6,691 bases of DNA from Clostridiales bacterium (lineage in GTDB: Bacteria; Bacillota; Clostridia; Oscillospirales; Butyricicoccaceae), in NCBI GenBank assembly GCA_019418305.1, contig DYCA01000059.1, forward strand, positions 1-6,691. The letters run 5' to 3'. This document shows, one piece after another, positions 6,470 through 6,691 of this stretch. The notes beneath the pieces were generated by a model, which saw only the letters and a program-made list of their open reading frames with translations, was not told the origin of the DNA and searched no databases. Every line of letters begins with the position of its first letter. Positions within the stretch are counted from its first letter, which is position 1. The position numbers were made by a program, and so were the translations under genes.

Positions 6470-6691
6470 TGGATTTTTTGCGCCGTTTTATGGCAGGAAG
6501 ATACGGAAGCGATCAACTGAATAATGCATTGCTTCTGCTTGGGTTGGTGCTGATTATTGTGGAATGGATCAGCAGATGGAGATGGGTTAGCATCTTCGTT
6601 CTTGCACTGCTGATTTTGTGCTATTTCCGTATGTTCTCGCGCAATATTCAGGCTCGCTATGCGGAAAACCAGTGGTTTCTGCGGCGATGGG
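6469..6691 (+). CDS. Small uncharacterised membrane protein, 3'-truncated by window edge
   Basis: The frame is open for 74 full codons to the window end, starting MDFLRRFMAGRYGSDQLNNA. ATG 6469 overlaps the engB stop by one base (TGATG), with GGGAG at 6454-6458, 10 bases upstream. A short basic N-terminus with the motif MAGRYGSDQLN (8-18) precedes two closely spaced hydrophobic segments (about 18-33 and 39-54). A basic/aromatic stretch follows (FRMFSRNIQARYAENQWFLRRW, containing R/K and W). I recall similar FMAGRYGxDQL proteins as unannotated short membrane proteins in Clostridia, sometimes with a C-terminal metal-binding region that would lie beyond this window; that part is from memory and unverified. 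The two segments suggest a hairpin in the membrane with both ends in the cytosol, which is inferred. Function unknown. Coupling to engB and codon use like its neighbours support a real gene. Confidence 0.8.
   Translation, partial: MDFLRRFMAGRYGSDQLNNALLLLGLVLIIVEWISRWRWVSIFVLALLILCYFRMFSRNIQARYAENQWFLRRW

Noticed and set aside
1..6691. tRNA, rRNA, CRISPR, insertion sequence, toxin-antitoxin or phage-defence system
   Set aside because: I looked for repeats with regular spacing, inverted terminal repeats, transposase or nuclease motifs and RNA-like folds, and saw none. The DNA is almost fully explained by housekeeping genes.

Overview
The window is a conserved bacterial protein-quality-control block, with every gene on the + strand. 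The order is tig (5' end cut off) - clpP - clpX - lon - engB/ysxC - a small membrane-protein gene cut off by the right edge. This order, the moderately GC-rich coding sequence, the Bacillus/Clostridium-type ClpP (start [11 protein letters not shown], triad S98/H123/D172) and the last gene's match to a family I recall from Clostridia all point to a Firmicute (Bacillota), most likely class Clostridia. The order Oscillospirales is my guess. The sequence alone does not identify genus or species.

Layout: 1-1152 is the trigger factor gene, lacking about the first 60 codons. 1153-1375 is intergenic and holds two tandem hairpins (the second an intrinsic terminator), then a leader with a small hairpin ahead of clpP. 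clpP (1376-1957) and clpX (1981-3297) are 23 bases apart and probably co-transcribed, and a very strong terminator follows. A good sigma-A-type promoter (TTTACA, 17-bp spacer, TATACT) then drives lon (3435-5852). engB (5849-6469) overlaps lon by 4 bases, and the last gene (from 6469) overlaps engB by 1 base, so these three look translationally coupled. No stretch longer than 300 bases lacks a gene.

How the genes work together: trigger factor meets nascent chains at the ribosome exit. ClpX unfolds tagged or misfolded proteins and feeds them into the ClpP chamber. Lon is a self-contained ATP-dependent protease. EngB is a GTPase for large-subunit ribosome assembly. The hairpins and promoter divide the block into at least three units: tig, clpPX and lon-engB-orf.

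This is essentially ordinary housekeeping DNA. I found no mobile element, CRISPR array, RNA gene, toxin-antitoxin or defence system. The points worth a second look are modest: the uncharacterised gene coupled to engB, the basic C-terminal tail on Lon, an NKVD instead of TKxD G4 motif in EngB, MGF instead of IGF in the ClpX loop that docks on ClpP, and the structured clpP leader with an in-frame upstream ATG and a degenerate CtsR-like half-site.
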